Shown here in pieces: positions 19,035 through 26,225 of a stretch of 64,000 nt of DNA (position 1 is the first letter of the stretch; each line of letters begins with the position of its first letter). The stretch is from Enterobacter asburiae (GTDB lineage: Bacteria > Pseudomonadota > Gammaproteobacteria > Enterobacterales > Enterobacteriaceae): assembly GCA_011754535.1 (NCBI GenBank), contig JAAQVN010000001.1:2046001-2110000 (forward strand). The letters run 5' to 3'. Below the pieces are notes generated by a model. That model saw only the letters and a list, made by a program, of their open reading frames with translations, had not been told where the DNA came from and made no database searches. Made by a program: the position numbers and the translations under genes.

Positions 19035-19871
19035 TTACTGAGCTTCTATTTTAAAGGCGCGAGGCTGTGGAGCGGGGGTGTTTGGGCCAAACCAGACATC
19101 GTAGATTTTTGCCGCCTGACCGTTCTTCTCAAGATTAACCAGCTCGTCGTTGACGGCCTTCAGCAACTCAGCTTCGCCCTTTTTCACCCCAACGCCAATC
19201 TCTTCCTTGCTGAGCAGATCGGGGAGGATTTTAAAGTTCGCTTTATCCGGGGCCTGTGCCAGCAGGCCTGCAAGAATAGTGCTGTCCTGGGTGATGGCCT
19301 GCACGTTGCCGTTGCGCAGCGCCGTCAGCGCCAGAGGAATATCATCATAAGAAAGCACGCGAGACTGCGGGAAACGCTGGTGCAGCGCCTGTTCACCCGT
19401 TGTCCCTTTCACCGCACCAATGCGGGCCCGGCTATAGTCATCAAGCTTGTCCGATGATTTAGCCGGAACCAGGAACTGTTGTCCGGTCACGAAATAGGGG
19501 GTGGAGAAATCAATCACCTGCGCGCGTTCCGGGGTGATGGTGATATCCGCCACAATCAGATCCGCTTTACCGGACTGCAGCAGTGGAATTCGGTTCGCCG
19601 GATTGGTGGCAACCAGTTCAAGCTTCACGCCGAGCGATTTTGCCAGCGCTTTGGCGAAGTCCACGTCATAACCCACGATCTCGTGCGTTTTGGCATCAAT
19701 AGAGCCAAACGGCGGGTTGGCGTCAAACGTGGCCACTTTCACCACCCCTGCGGCCTTAATATCCGCCAGCCGATCGGCCTGTGCCTGTGCTGAAAGCAGG
19801 CTCCCGGCTGCCAGTAATCCCAGAACCAGTGTCCGTTTGGTAAACCCTTTCATGTTTGCTGCCATAGTCAT
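19035..19871 (-). CDS. Polar amino acid ABC importer, periplasmic binding protein
   Basis: 278 residues, SBP family 3. The signal peptide ends at about AQAQA-DR. Typical fold motifs are VGYDVDFAKALAKSLG and LIVADITITPERAQVIDFS. The first ATG (MTMAAN) has AGGA seven bases before it and is kept; ATG codons at residues 3 and 7 are alternatives. It is the first gene of the operon. The 239 bases upstream (to 20110) hold its promoter and the start region of a divergent small gene, and I see no other gene. Confidence 0.9.
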   Translation of the reverse strand: MTMAANMKGFTKRTLVLGLLAAGSLLSAQAQADRLADIKAAGVVKVATFDANPPFGSIDAKTHEIVGYDVDFAKALAKSLGVKLELVATNPANRIPLLQSGKADLIVADITITPERAQVIDFSTPYFVTGQQFLVPAKSSDKLDDYSRARIGAVKGTTGEQALHQRFPQSRVLSYDDIPLALTALRNGNVQAITQDSTILAGLLAQAPDKANFKILPDLLSKEEIGVGVKKGEAELLKAVNDELVNLEKNGQAAKIYDVWFGPNTPAPQPRAFKIEAQ

Positions 19872-20110
19872 TCGCCATCCTGTTGTTTTTGTTTTACCCC
19901 GCTACGCTCCCATAAGCGAAAGCTATCGCCAAATAAGAAATCGTTCTTTGCTATGAGAAAAAAAGCATTAGTGAACAGGGTGTTATGAACAGGTAAATAA
20001 AAGGGAAGGCTATTTGCAGATACTGCACATGAACAGTCGATATTGGTATTTCCCCCGCGCCAAATTTGAGTGTTTAACTTAGATCAGGTGAAGCAAGAGG
20101 AGTAAAGACG

Positions 20111-20278
20111 ATGAAAAAATGGATCAGCACGTTACGGCGGTTTTTTGCGACCCGACCCGCGAATGCGGAGAACAGCGCGCAGCGTGTTCTTGAGTCGATA
20201 CTGCCTGTTGCCAGCCTGTATGGCGTGGACGTTGCCAACATCGACCCGGAGTGGTTCCATGATAAAACGTCACGCTGA
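20111..20278 (+). CDS. Small basic protein of unknown function (55 aa)
   Basis: 55 codons starting MKKWISTLRRFFATRPANA, preceded by AGAGGAG nine bases before the ATG, one of the best ribosome-binding sites in the area. The N-terminus is basic and amphipathic; the rest is mixed with an acidic NIDPEWF patch. I do not recognise a family. It lies upstream of and in line with the DUF1996 gene. A second tiny ORF starts inside its 3' end. Confidence 0.55.
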   Translation: MKKWISTLRRFFATRPANAENSAQRVLESILPVASLYGVDVANIDPEWFHDKTSR

Positions 20279-20342
20279 ACTGCGCCGCACGCGCGAAATG
20301 TACTGGAATGAGCTGTGCGTGCTGCATGTAAAGCAGGGATGA
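20259..20342 (+). CDS. Tiny ORF overlapping the 55-aa gene (27 aa)
   Basis: 27 codons, MIKRHAELRRTREMYWNELC and seven more, beginning 20 bases before the end of the preceding small ORF in another frame. The overlap would allow coupled translation. Composition is basic and aromatic. No family recognised; it could equally be noncoding leader of the DUF1996 gene. Confidence 0.35.
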   Translation: MIKRHAELRRTREMYWNELCVLHVKQG

Positions 20343-20422
20343 ACGGAAAAATACGCGGGCAAATCCTCGGTAAACCATAGCCGTTTTGTTACCAATATCT
20401 CCTTTCTCAGAAGGAGATGATA

Positions 20423-21829
20423 ATGAAACGGACAGTATTAACCCCGGCACTTTCTGCCACCGCACTACTGATTGCCATGCAGGCGGCACACGCTGCGCCA
20501 CAGGCGCATGTCGTCTGCGGTTACTCCCACACGCTCGGCGACGATGCCATTATGATGTACGGCATGCCCAACGAGGCCATGCTGCACGATTTTTTTGGCA
20601 ACGCGCAAACGGATGCCTTCTCCAGCCGTGAATCGCTGCGTAAAGATGAAAAGACCACCTGCGATAACAAAGCAGACAGCTCGGCCTACTGGGCACCCTC
20701 TCTGAGATTGCCTGACGGAACGGTGGTTAAACCTGCCTATCAAAAAACCTATTATCAGGCATCGAACGTGGACGCCTGGCCGCTGCACCCATTCCCGGCG
20801 GGGCTGTCGCTGCTGGCGGGCGATCATCACGGCACCGCGCCGAATCCACATATCACCTTCCTGTGCGCTAACGGCAATGGCTACACCACCAAAACGGGTG
20901 AGGTCTGCGGCTTACGCAAGGCGAACGATGCCGTGCAGTTTAATATCGGCATTCAGTTTCCGAACTGTTGGGACGGGGTGAACCTGAAGCCCGCCCACGG
21001 TCTGATCAACGCCACCTACGACACCAAAGGGCAGTGCCCGTCCGATTTCCCGGTGAAAATTCCCACCGTGAACATGAACATTGCGTACGTGCTCCCGACA
21101 ATTAGCTCGCTCGATACCAGCAAAGCGCAGCTTTCCCTCGACCCCATCATGCACGGCGACGAGCGTGAAGAGCGATGGGGAAGCCTGTATACGGCGCATG
21201 CTGACTTTATGAACGGCTGGACGGAAGACGCCGCGCGCTTTATGACCGACCTGTGCATGAATCGCGGGCTGGATTGTGGTACTACCGTTCCGTATGGTTA
21301 TTCAAAAGCGAAGGCCAACGTCTGGCTCAGCAGCCTGGAGCCAGCGCTTTCCCAGCCCGATCCCCAGGCCCTGCTGGTGCAGGATAACTGGCAGAACGGC
21401 GGACGCACGAGAAACAGCGAAACGCTGTCGCTGGTGAAGTTCCATATTCCGCCGCTGCCTGCCGGACAGGATCCTGCGCAGTTTAAATACCGCGTGCGGA
21501 TTTATGGCGGGAAAGTGGAAACCAACGGCGCGGATCAAATCTTCTTCTATCCGGCAAGCAACGACTGGGATCCGGCCAGCGTGAGCTGGCAGTCGCGGCC
21601 AGCCTGTAACTACCGTTCGGATGCGGTGCTTTACCTTAACCACTCCCGCGAATACCGGATGGTGGACGTGGATAAAGCGGTGCGCAAGGCGCTGGCAGAA
21701 GGGAAAACCGAGATTTCGTGGTACATCGGCGGCGATCGTCAGGGCAATCACTACCAGTTTGAGACGGCAGCATCCCCACAAAGCCTGATCCTCATGCTGA
21801 CCGGCTTTAGCAAAACGCCGGAGATCTGA
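20423..21829 (+). CDS. Secreted DUF1996 protein with DNRLRE-like C-terminus
   Basis: 468 residues. The start at 20423 has AAGGAG with six-base spacing; the ATG six bases earlier touches the Shine-Dalgarno. The signal peptide is residues 1-24 (AAHA-APQ). Residues about 28-300 match DUF1996, with AMLHDFFGN, IQFPNCWDGVNL and CPSDFPVKIP. This family is common in fungi and actinobacteria and has no assigned enzyme activity. Residues about 305-465 look like a DNRLRE beta-sandwich (NDWDPASVSWQSRP, then MVDVDKAVRKAL), a fold linked to cell-wall or polysaccharide proteins. Six or more cysteines suggest disulfides in the periplasm or outside. A two-component system follows. Function unknown; polymer binding is inference. 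Confidence 0.85.
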   Translation: MKRTVLTPALSATALLIAMQAAHAAPQAHVVCGYSHTLGDDAIMMYGMPNEAMLHDFFGNAQTDAFSSRESLRKDEKTTCDNKADSSAYWAPSLRLPDGTVVKPAYQKTYYQASNVDAWPLHPFPAGLSLLAGDHHGTAPNPHITFLCANGNGYTTKTGEVCGLRKANDAVQFNIGIQFPNCWDGVNLKPAHGLINATYDTKGQCPSDFPVKIPTVNMNIAYVLPTISSLDTSKAQLSLDPIMHGDEREERWGSLYTAHADFMNGWTEDAARFMTDLCMNRGLDCGTTVPYGYSKAKANVWLSSLEPALSQPDPQALLVQDNWQNGGRTRNSETLSLVKFHIPPLPAGQDPAQFKYRVRIYGGKVETNGADQIFFYPASNDWDPASVSWQSRPACNYRSDAVLYLNHSREYRMVDVDKAVRKALAEGKTEISWYIGGDRQGNHYQFETAASPQSLILMLTGFSKTPEI

Positions 21830-21847
21830 TCGCGCCGCGTTTTTTTG
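21812..21847 (+). terminator. Possible terminator at the end of the DUF1996 gene
   Basis: AAAACG(C)CGG pairs with CCGCGTTTT with one bulge and is followed by a run of T residues; the stop codon lies in the loop. It would separate the DUF1996 gene from the kinase gene, at least in part. Confidence 0.5.
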
Positions 21848-21857
21848 TTCTCATCAA

Positions 21858-21903
21858 CGTTAACTGGTAATGTCGATAGCCTGAATGACGGTGCCAGTTA
21901 ACG
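21858..21903. repeat. Perfect 10-base inverted repeat before the kinase gene
   Basis: CGTTAACTGG at 21858-21867 and its exact reverse complement CCAGTTAACG at 21894-21903, 26 bases apart. Each arm contains the palindrome GTTAAC. The right arm ends two bases before the preferred kinase start codon. It could be an operator pair for the response regulator or an RNA hairpin over the translation start. Confidence 0.75.
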
Positions 21904-21905
21904 CT

Positions 21906-23231
21906 ATGAGCATAAAAAAAATGATAAAGCGCAGCATCGCGGTATGGGTGCTGGTCTGCCTGATAAGCGGCGTGCTGCTGTATGCGGAACAGATACGCCG
22001 CCAGTTCTGGGAGCGCGATCGCGAGTTTACGGCGCTGTATTCGGCGATCGGCGCCGTGCTGACGCAAAACGAGTCGGTGCTTCCGCTTCTGAATGGCGAT
22101 GAAGACCTCGCCGCGTTGCGCAAAAAATTCCCCCACATTAAGGCCCTGGAAAAAACCACCGGTCGTGCGCTGGACGCCGCGCGCGTGGAGCCGTTTCGCG
22201 GTGTTCAGTACTGGCTATACAACCCGTGGCGGCAGATCCGCGTCCTGATCGACTTAACCGCGCTGCTTGCGCCGGGCCATCGCTTTGCAGAGCTGCATCT
22301 GAACCTCTCGAATGACGATCAACCGGGGTCTACAGGCGCGTTCTGGCACTGGCAGCGCGCCTTCCCGCAGCATACACAACCCTTTATTCTCTCTGCCGCG
22401 GCAGATCCGGACTGGTTCAGGGTCTCCTGGCTGGCGTATCCGCTACTCTTTCTGACGTGGGGAATGGTGATTGCAGGCGCGGGAACCGTGATCTGGCAGC
22501 GCAAACAGCGCCAGCAGGCCGAGCAGCGTGCACTTTATTATCAGCATGCCAGGCTTAACACGCTGGGAGAGATCACCGCGGGCATCGTCCATGAAATCAA
22601 CCAGCCGCTTACCGCCGTGCAAACCTGGATCCAGGGGGCGCAGCGACAGCAGCAGGATAATCCGCAGGCCGTCTCGCAGGCGCTCGCGGCCGCGCTGCTG
22701 CAAACGCAGCGTATCAGCGCTTTGCTGACGCGGTTTCGCGAGCATGTGGTACAGGAGAAGGTGACCCTGCGCGAAACCGATCTGGTGCAGTGCTGGCAGC
22801 AGGTGGAGAATTTACTGGAGCACGAGCGTAAATCCCGGCGTGTCGCGGTCATTCATGCGTTTGCTGCGGATGCCACGATCGTGATGGCGGACCGACTCTG
22901 GCTGGAACAGATCCTGCACAATCTGCTCAGCAATGCGATTCAGGCGCAGCAGGAGAGCACGCACGGCTGGGTGCGAATCGACAGTCAGAAAAATGAGAAG
23001 GGCATTCTGGTGACTCTGACCGACGGCGGGCCCGGGTTTAGCCCTGATGCCCTGCAGAACGCATTTATGCCATTCTTTAGCGGACGTCCCGGCGGAATTG
23101 GGCTGGGGATGACGCTAACGGAGACGCTGATGACGCGCATGAACGGCTCGATAGCCCTGGGCAATGCCCCGCAGGGTGGGGCGCAGATCCGCTTGCAGCT
23201 GGCAGCAGGAAAGGAGATAAAGCATGGATAA
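21906..23231 (+). CDS. Membrane sensor histidine kinase
   Basis: 441 residues from MSIKKMIKRS; an in-frame ATG seven codons earlier lies within the inverted repeat and is an alternative. Membrane segments at about 12-27 and 175-197 enclose a periplasmic domain of about 145 residues with no family I recognise. Next come the phospho-acceptor His229 (GEITAGIVHEINQPLTAVQ), N-box LHNLLSNAIQAQ, and G-boxes TDGGPGFSP and GGIGLGM. The NQPL H-box is of the NtrB/FixL/TtrS kind. It overlaps the response regulator gene by eight bases. Neighbouring secreted proteins suggest that it senses a periplasmic condition. Confidence 0.9.
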   Translation: MSIKKMIKRSIAVWVLVCLISGVLLYAEQIRRQFWERDREFTALYSAIGAVLTQNESVLPLLNGDEDLAALRKKFPHIKALEKTTGRALDAARVEPFRGVQYWLYNPWRQIRVLIDLTALLAPGHRFAELHLNLSNDDQPGSTGAFWHWQRAFPQHTQPFILSAAADPDWFRVSWLAYPLLFLTWGMVIAGAGTVIWQRKQRQQAEQRALYYQHARLNTLGEITAGIVHEINQPLTAVQTWIQGAQRQQQDNPQAVSQALAAALLQTQRISALLTRFREHVVQEKVTLRETDLVQCWQQVENLLEHERKSRRVAVIHAFAADATIVMADRLWLEQILHNLLSNAIQAQQESTHGWVRIDSQKNEKGILVTLTDGGPGFSPDALQNAFMPFFSGRPGGIGLGMTLTETLMTRMNGSIALGNAPQGGAQIRLQLAAGKEIKHG

Positions 23232-23835
23232 GGTGGTCTGGCTCATTGATGACGACGAGTCCATCAGAGAATCCCTGGCGTTTTTACTGTCAGGGATGGG
23301 CTGGCAGGTTAAGGCCTTTGAGAGCATCGAGGCCTTTACTAAGGCGCAGCGCGATGAATCGACGCTCGTCGGCTGTCTGCTTCTGGATATGCGCATGCCG
23401 GGCAAAGGCGGGCTGACGTGGCTGGAGGAGGGCGAATGGCCGTGGCCGCTGCTGCCGGTCATTATCATGACCGGGCACGGAACGATTGACGCCTGCCGTC
23501 GCGCGTTTCGCAACGGCGTGTTTGAGTTTTTCACCAAACCGTTAGACGCCGATAAACTCATCGAAACGGTTGGGCTGGCCTTTGAGGAGAGCCAGCGACG
23601 GTCTGCCGCCTGGCAGGATCTTTCGCAGATCAAAGCACGCTTTGAACAGCTAACCGCGCGGGAGCACGAGGTGCTGACTGTACTGATGGAAGGGTGCAGT
23701 AATAAAGAGGTGGCTGCACGTCTGAATCTTTCCCCGAGGACCGTGGAAGCGCACCGCGCAGCGGCGTTTGCCAAGCTCGGCGTTACTAGCCTGGTACAGG
23801 CGAGCCGGGCGTACGACAAATTGCAATCCGTATAA
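23224..23835 (+). CDS. FixJ-type response regulator
   Basis: 203 residues. Receiver domain with acidic pair Asp10/Asp11, phospho-acceptor Asp55 (LLLDMRMPG), the Thr in IIMTGHG and Lys in FFTKPLD. Then a linker and a LuxR-type helix-turn-helix (LTAREHEVLTVLMEGCSNKE, then VAARLNLSPRTVEAHRA). It is similar in layout to FixJ and TtrR. Translation is coupled to the kinase gene by an eight-base overlap. Likely targets are the flanking DUF1996 and HbpS-like genes, but this is inference. Confidence 0.92.
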   Translation: MDKVVWLIDDDESIRESLAFLLSGMGWQVKAFESIEAFTKAQRDESTLVGCLLLDMRMPGKGGLTWLEEGEWPWPLLPVIIMTGHGTIDACRRAFRNGVFEFFTKPLDADKLIETVGLAFEESQRRSAAWQDLSQIKARFEQLTAREHEVLTVLMEGCSNKEVAARLNLSPRTVEAHRAAAFAKLGVTSLVQASRAYDKLQSV

Positions 23836-23925
23836 CTACCAGGTGGAGTGCGTAATCAACCGAATTACGTTTCATCGCGCCGTTAAGTAACCTCCGGGAT
23901 GTCTAACAACACGCGAGGAAGTGCG

Positions 23926-24405
23926 ATGAAAAAAGTCATGATGGTTGCGGCACTGGTCGCGGGTAGCGTAAGTCTGGCCGCGCAGGCCGAGACGTTGACC
24001 CAAAAAAATCTCTCTCTGACCCAGGCTAACGCGCTGGCAACATCCGCCATTCAGTCCTGTGCAGCGAAAAATTACCAGGTCGCGGTCACGGTGGTTGACC
24101 GTGCGGGCGTGGTAAAAGCGGTGCAGCGTATGGATAACGCCGGTCCTCACACGGTAAAAGCCAGCGAAATGAAAGCGTTTACGGCGCTTAGCGCAAAGAA
24201 TGCGTCAGGCAAAGTAATGGAAGCGGCGCAGAGCAATGCGGGCGCACAGAATATGCGTGATATTCCAGGCTTCCTGCTGCTGGCAGGTGGTCTGCCGGTA
24301 AAAGAAGGTGATGAGGTGATTGGGGCTATCGGCATCGGCGGTGCGCCGGGCGGTCATCTTGATGAAGCCTGCGCTCAGGCGGCCATTGACGGGCTGAAAA
24401 AGTAG
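23926..24405 (+). CDS. Secreted GlcG/HbpS-type heme-binding-like protein
   Basis: 159 residues from MKKVMMVAAL, whose start has GAGGAA six bases upstream; a longer reading frame lacks this support. The signal peptide ends about AAQA-ETL. The rest is a GlcG/HbpS (DUF336) domain, with VAVTVVDRAGVVKAVQRMD and IGAIGIGGAPGGHLDEACAQ. In Streptomyces HbpS binds heme and iron outside the cell and tunes the SenS-SenR two-component system. Here the gene follows a kinase-regulator pair by 90 bases, a similar pairing. Heme binding by this protein is not shown by the sequence. Confidence 0.88.
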   Translation: MKKVMMVAALVAGSVSLAAQAETLTQKNLSLTQANALATSAIQSCAAKNYQVAVTVVDRAGVVKAVQRMDNAGPHTVKASEMKAFTALSAKNASGKVMEAAQSNAGAQNMRDIPGFLLLAGGLPVKEGDEVIGAIGIGGAPGGHLDEACAQAAIDGLKK

Positions 24406-24408
24406 TAA

Positions 24409-24437
24409 AAAAAAGCACCGGTTTTCCGGTGCTTTTC
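24409..24437. terminator. Bidirectional terminator
   Basis: AAAGCACCGG-TTTT-CCGGTGCTTT with A-run before and T-run after, between the HbpS-like gene and the convergent small acidic gene. Confidence 0.9.
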
Positions 24438-24440
24438 TTA

Positions 24441-24581
24441 TCAAATTTTGCAGGCATCACCGCAGTCGTCGTCAGCAACAACCGCCTGCGCTTTTTTATC
24501 CGCGTCGTCCAGACGTTCCGCGTTACGCTCTTCCGCTTCATCCAGTCCGTTAAAAACTAAGTTATCGAGATCAATTTCCAT
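24441..24581 (-). CDS. Small acidic protein of unknown function (46 aa)
   Basis: 46 residues starting MEIDLDNLVFNGLDEAEERN. It is very acidic with no membrane segment, and the C-terminus has two cysteines (DDDCGDACKI). The start is supported by AGGTG about six bases upstream; a longer frame adds 32 residues without support. It reads towards the HbpS-like gene and shares its terminator. I do not recognise a characterised family. The cysteine/aspartate tail could bind metal, which is only a guess. Confidence 0.65.
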   Translation of the reverse strand: MEIDLDNLVFNGLDEAEERNAERLDDADKKAQAVVADDDCGDACKI

Positions 24582-24706
24582 GTTGCACCTGCTCTTTTCG
24601 GGTTTTGATACTGGCACAGTATAGGGTAAAAAACGCCGGCAATGTACCTCGCAGCACATAAGGATAATCCCTGCCATACTCAGTGCTTTATCACCGAGGA
24701 GCGCTC

Positions 24707-25489
24707 ATGATTACACTCTGTAGAACCTGCGGTACTTCCTATGATGGAAAGCCGGAGAGATGTCCGATTTGCGAGGATGAACGCCAGTATGTCCCGGCCA
24801 GCGGTCAGGCGTGGATTGATTACGCGACGGTGACGGCCACACACGCGAACAAGTGGCAGCAGCTGGAGCCCGCGCTGTTCAGTATCAAAACGGTACCGTC
24901 CTTTGCTATTAACCAGCGAGCGCTGCTTCTGCGCACCCCCCACGGCAATATTCTGTGGGACTGCATCGCCAACCTCGATCCCGCAACCCAAACGCTCATC
25001 ACCGCGCTCGGTGGCCTTCACGCCATTGCGATTTCGCACCCGCACTATTACACCACGATGCAGGCGTGGGCCGCGGCTTTCGATGCGCCGGTCTATCTCC
25101 ACGCCAGCGATAAGGAGTGGGTGATGCGCGACAGCCCGGCGATTCATTTCTGGGATGGCGACGCGCTGGAGATTATGCCCTCGGTCACGCTGCTGCGCCT
25201 CGGCGGGCATTTTGCGGGCGGGGCGGTGCTGCACTGGCAGGAAGGCGAGGGCGTTTTGCTGGCAGGGGATATTTTGCAGGTCACCCCGGGGAAAGATGCC
25301 GTGTCGTTTATGTGGAGCTACCCGAATATGCTTCCGCTGCCTGCCCGTACGGTTGAGGACGTTATCCGGCGCCTGGCAGGAAAACCGTTCGCTCGTCTTT
25401 ACGGCGCGTTCGAAGGGCAGAACATCCAGGCCGGTGCCGACGACATCGTGCAGCGGTCGGGCCAGAAATATATTGCTTGTCTCAGGTAA
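24707..25489 (+). CDS. Metallo-beta-lactamase-fold protein with N-terminal zinc ribbon
   Basis: 260 residues from MITLCRTCGT, with GAGGAG before the start. Residues 1-22 form a CxxC...CxxC zinc ribbon (Cys5, 8, 19, 22). The rest is a metallo-beta-lactamase fold, but the metal motif HxHxDH reads HPHYYT, so the DH pair is missing. Later ligand-like positions GGHFAGG and LLAGDIL remain. It may be a single-metal or non-catalytic member of the superfamily. The substrate is unknown. The carbonic anhydrase gene follows 72 bases downstream but has its own CRP-like site. Confidence 0.85.
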   Translation: MITLCRTCGTSYDGKPERCPICEDERQYVPASGQAWIDYATVTATHANKWQQLEPALFSIKTVPSFAINQRALLLRTPHGNILWDCIANLDPATQTLITALGGLHAIAISHPHYYTTMQAWAAAFDAPVYLHASDKEWVMRDSPAIHFWDGDALEIMPSVTLLRLGGHFAGGAVLHWQEGEGVLLAGDILQVTPGKDAVSFMWSYPNMLPLPARTVEDVIRRLAGKPFARLYGAFEGQNIQAGADDIVQRSGQKYIACLR

Positions 25490-25513
25490 AGTACGGTGGG
25501 TAAACTTTACGAG

Positions 25514-25529
25514 TGTGATCGCGATCATA
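25514..25529. promoter_or_regulatory. CRP-like site upstream of the carbonic anhydrase gene
   Basis: TGTGATCGCGATCATA fits the CRP consensus TGTGA-N6-TCACA except for one base in the right half. It ends 32 bases before the start codon. A near-identical palindrome occurs at 59152-59167. Confidence 0.65.
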
Positions 25530-25561
25530 CCTAAACGAAAACAGATAAAAGAGAAATTGCT

Positions 25562-26197
25562 ATGCAACATATCATTGAAGGTTTTCTCAGCTTTCAAAAA
25601 GAGATTTTCCCGCAACGTAAAGAGCTCTTTCGCAGTTTAGCGTCCAGCCAGAATCCCAAAGCGCTGTTTATCTCCTGCTCCGACAGCCGTCTTGTTCCTG
25701 AACTGGTCACCCAGCAAGAGCCGGGACAGCTCTTTGTCATTCGTAATGCTGGCAACATTGTCCCTCCGTTCGGGCCGGAGCCAGGCGGCGTCTCTGCAAC
25801 CATCGAGTATGCGGTAGTGGCGCTGGGCGTGACCGACATCGTGATCTGCGGCCACTCCAACTGCGGCGCGATGAAGGCGATTGCCGATAACGCGAACCTG
25901 GAGCCAATGCCTGCTGTATCGCACTGGTTGCGCTATTCCGACGCGGCAAAAGCCGTGGTTGAGAAAAAAAGCTGGGATAAGCCGATCGATAAAGTGAATG
26001 CGATGGTGCAGGAGAACGTGTTTGCGCAGCTCAGCAACATCAAAACCCACCCGTCCGTCGCGGTGGGCCTGCGTAATAACTCGCTTCGCCTTCACGGCTG
26101 GGTGTACGATATTGAAAGCGGCAAAATCCTTGCCCTGGATAAGAACACCAAAACGTTCGTATCGCTGTCGGAAAACCCGGAGGTCTTCTTCGAGTAA
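25562..26197 (+). CDS. Beta-class carbonic anhydrase
   Basis: 211 residues, closest in layout to CynT/Can. Zinc ligands Cys39, His98 and Cys101 and the Asp41-Arg43 dyad (SCSDSR, GHSNCGA) are all present, so it should interconvert CO2 and bicarbonate. No cyanase gene is adjacent, so a CynT role in cyanate detoxification is not supported. Possible CRP control suggests a link to carbon status. Confidence 0.93.
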   Translation: MQHIIEGFLSFQKEIFPQRKELFRSLASSQNPKALFISCSDSRLVPELVTQQEPGQLFVIRNAGNIVPPFGPEPGGVSATIEYAVVALGVTDIVICGHSNCGAMKAIADNANLEPMPAVSHWLRYSDAAKAVVEKKSWDKPIDKVNAMVQENVFAQLSNIKTHPSVAVGLRNNSLRLHGWVYDIESGKILALDKNTKTFVSLSENPEVFFE

Positions 26198-26207
26198 TGA
26201 CCGATAG

Positions 26208-26225
26208 CAGGGCATGGAAGCCCTG
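26208..26225. terminator. Hairpin between convergent genes
   Basis: CAGGGC/GCCCTG stem with a six-base loop between the carbonic anhydrase and ydhS stops. There is no T-run, so it may act with Rho or only mark transcript ends. Confidence 0.4.

Noticed and set aside
20145..20342. 65-codon frame upstream of the DUF1996 gene
   Set aside because: Its first part is an alternative frame of the better supported 55-codon ORF; only the last 27 codons might be used, from an internal ATG.
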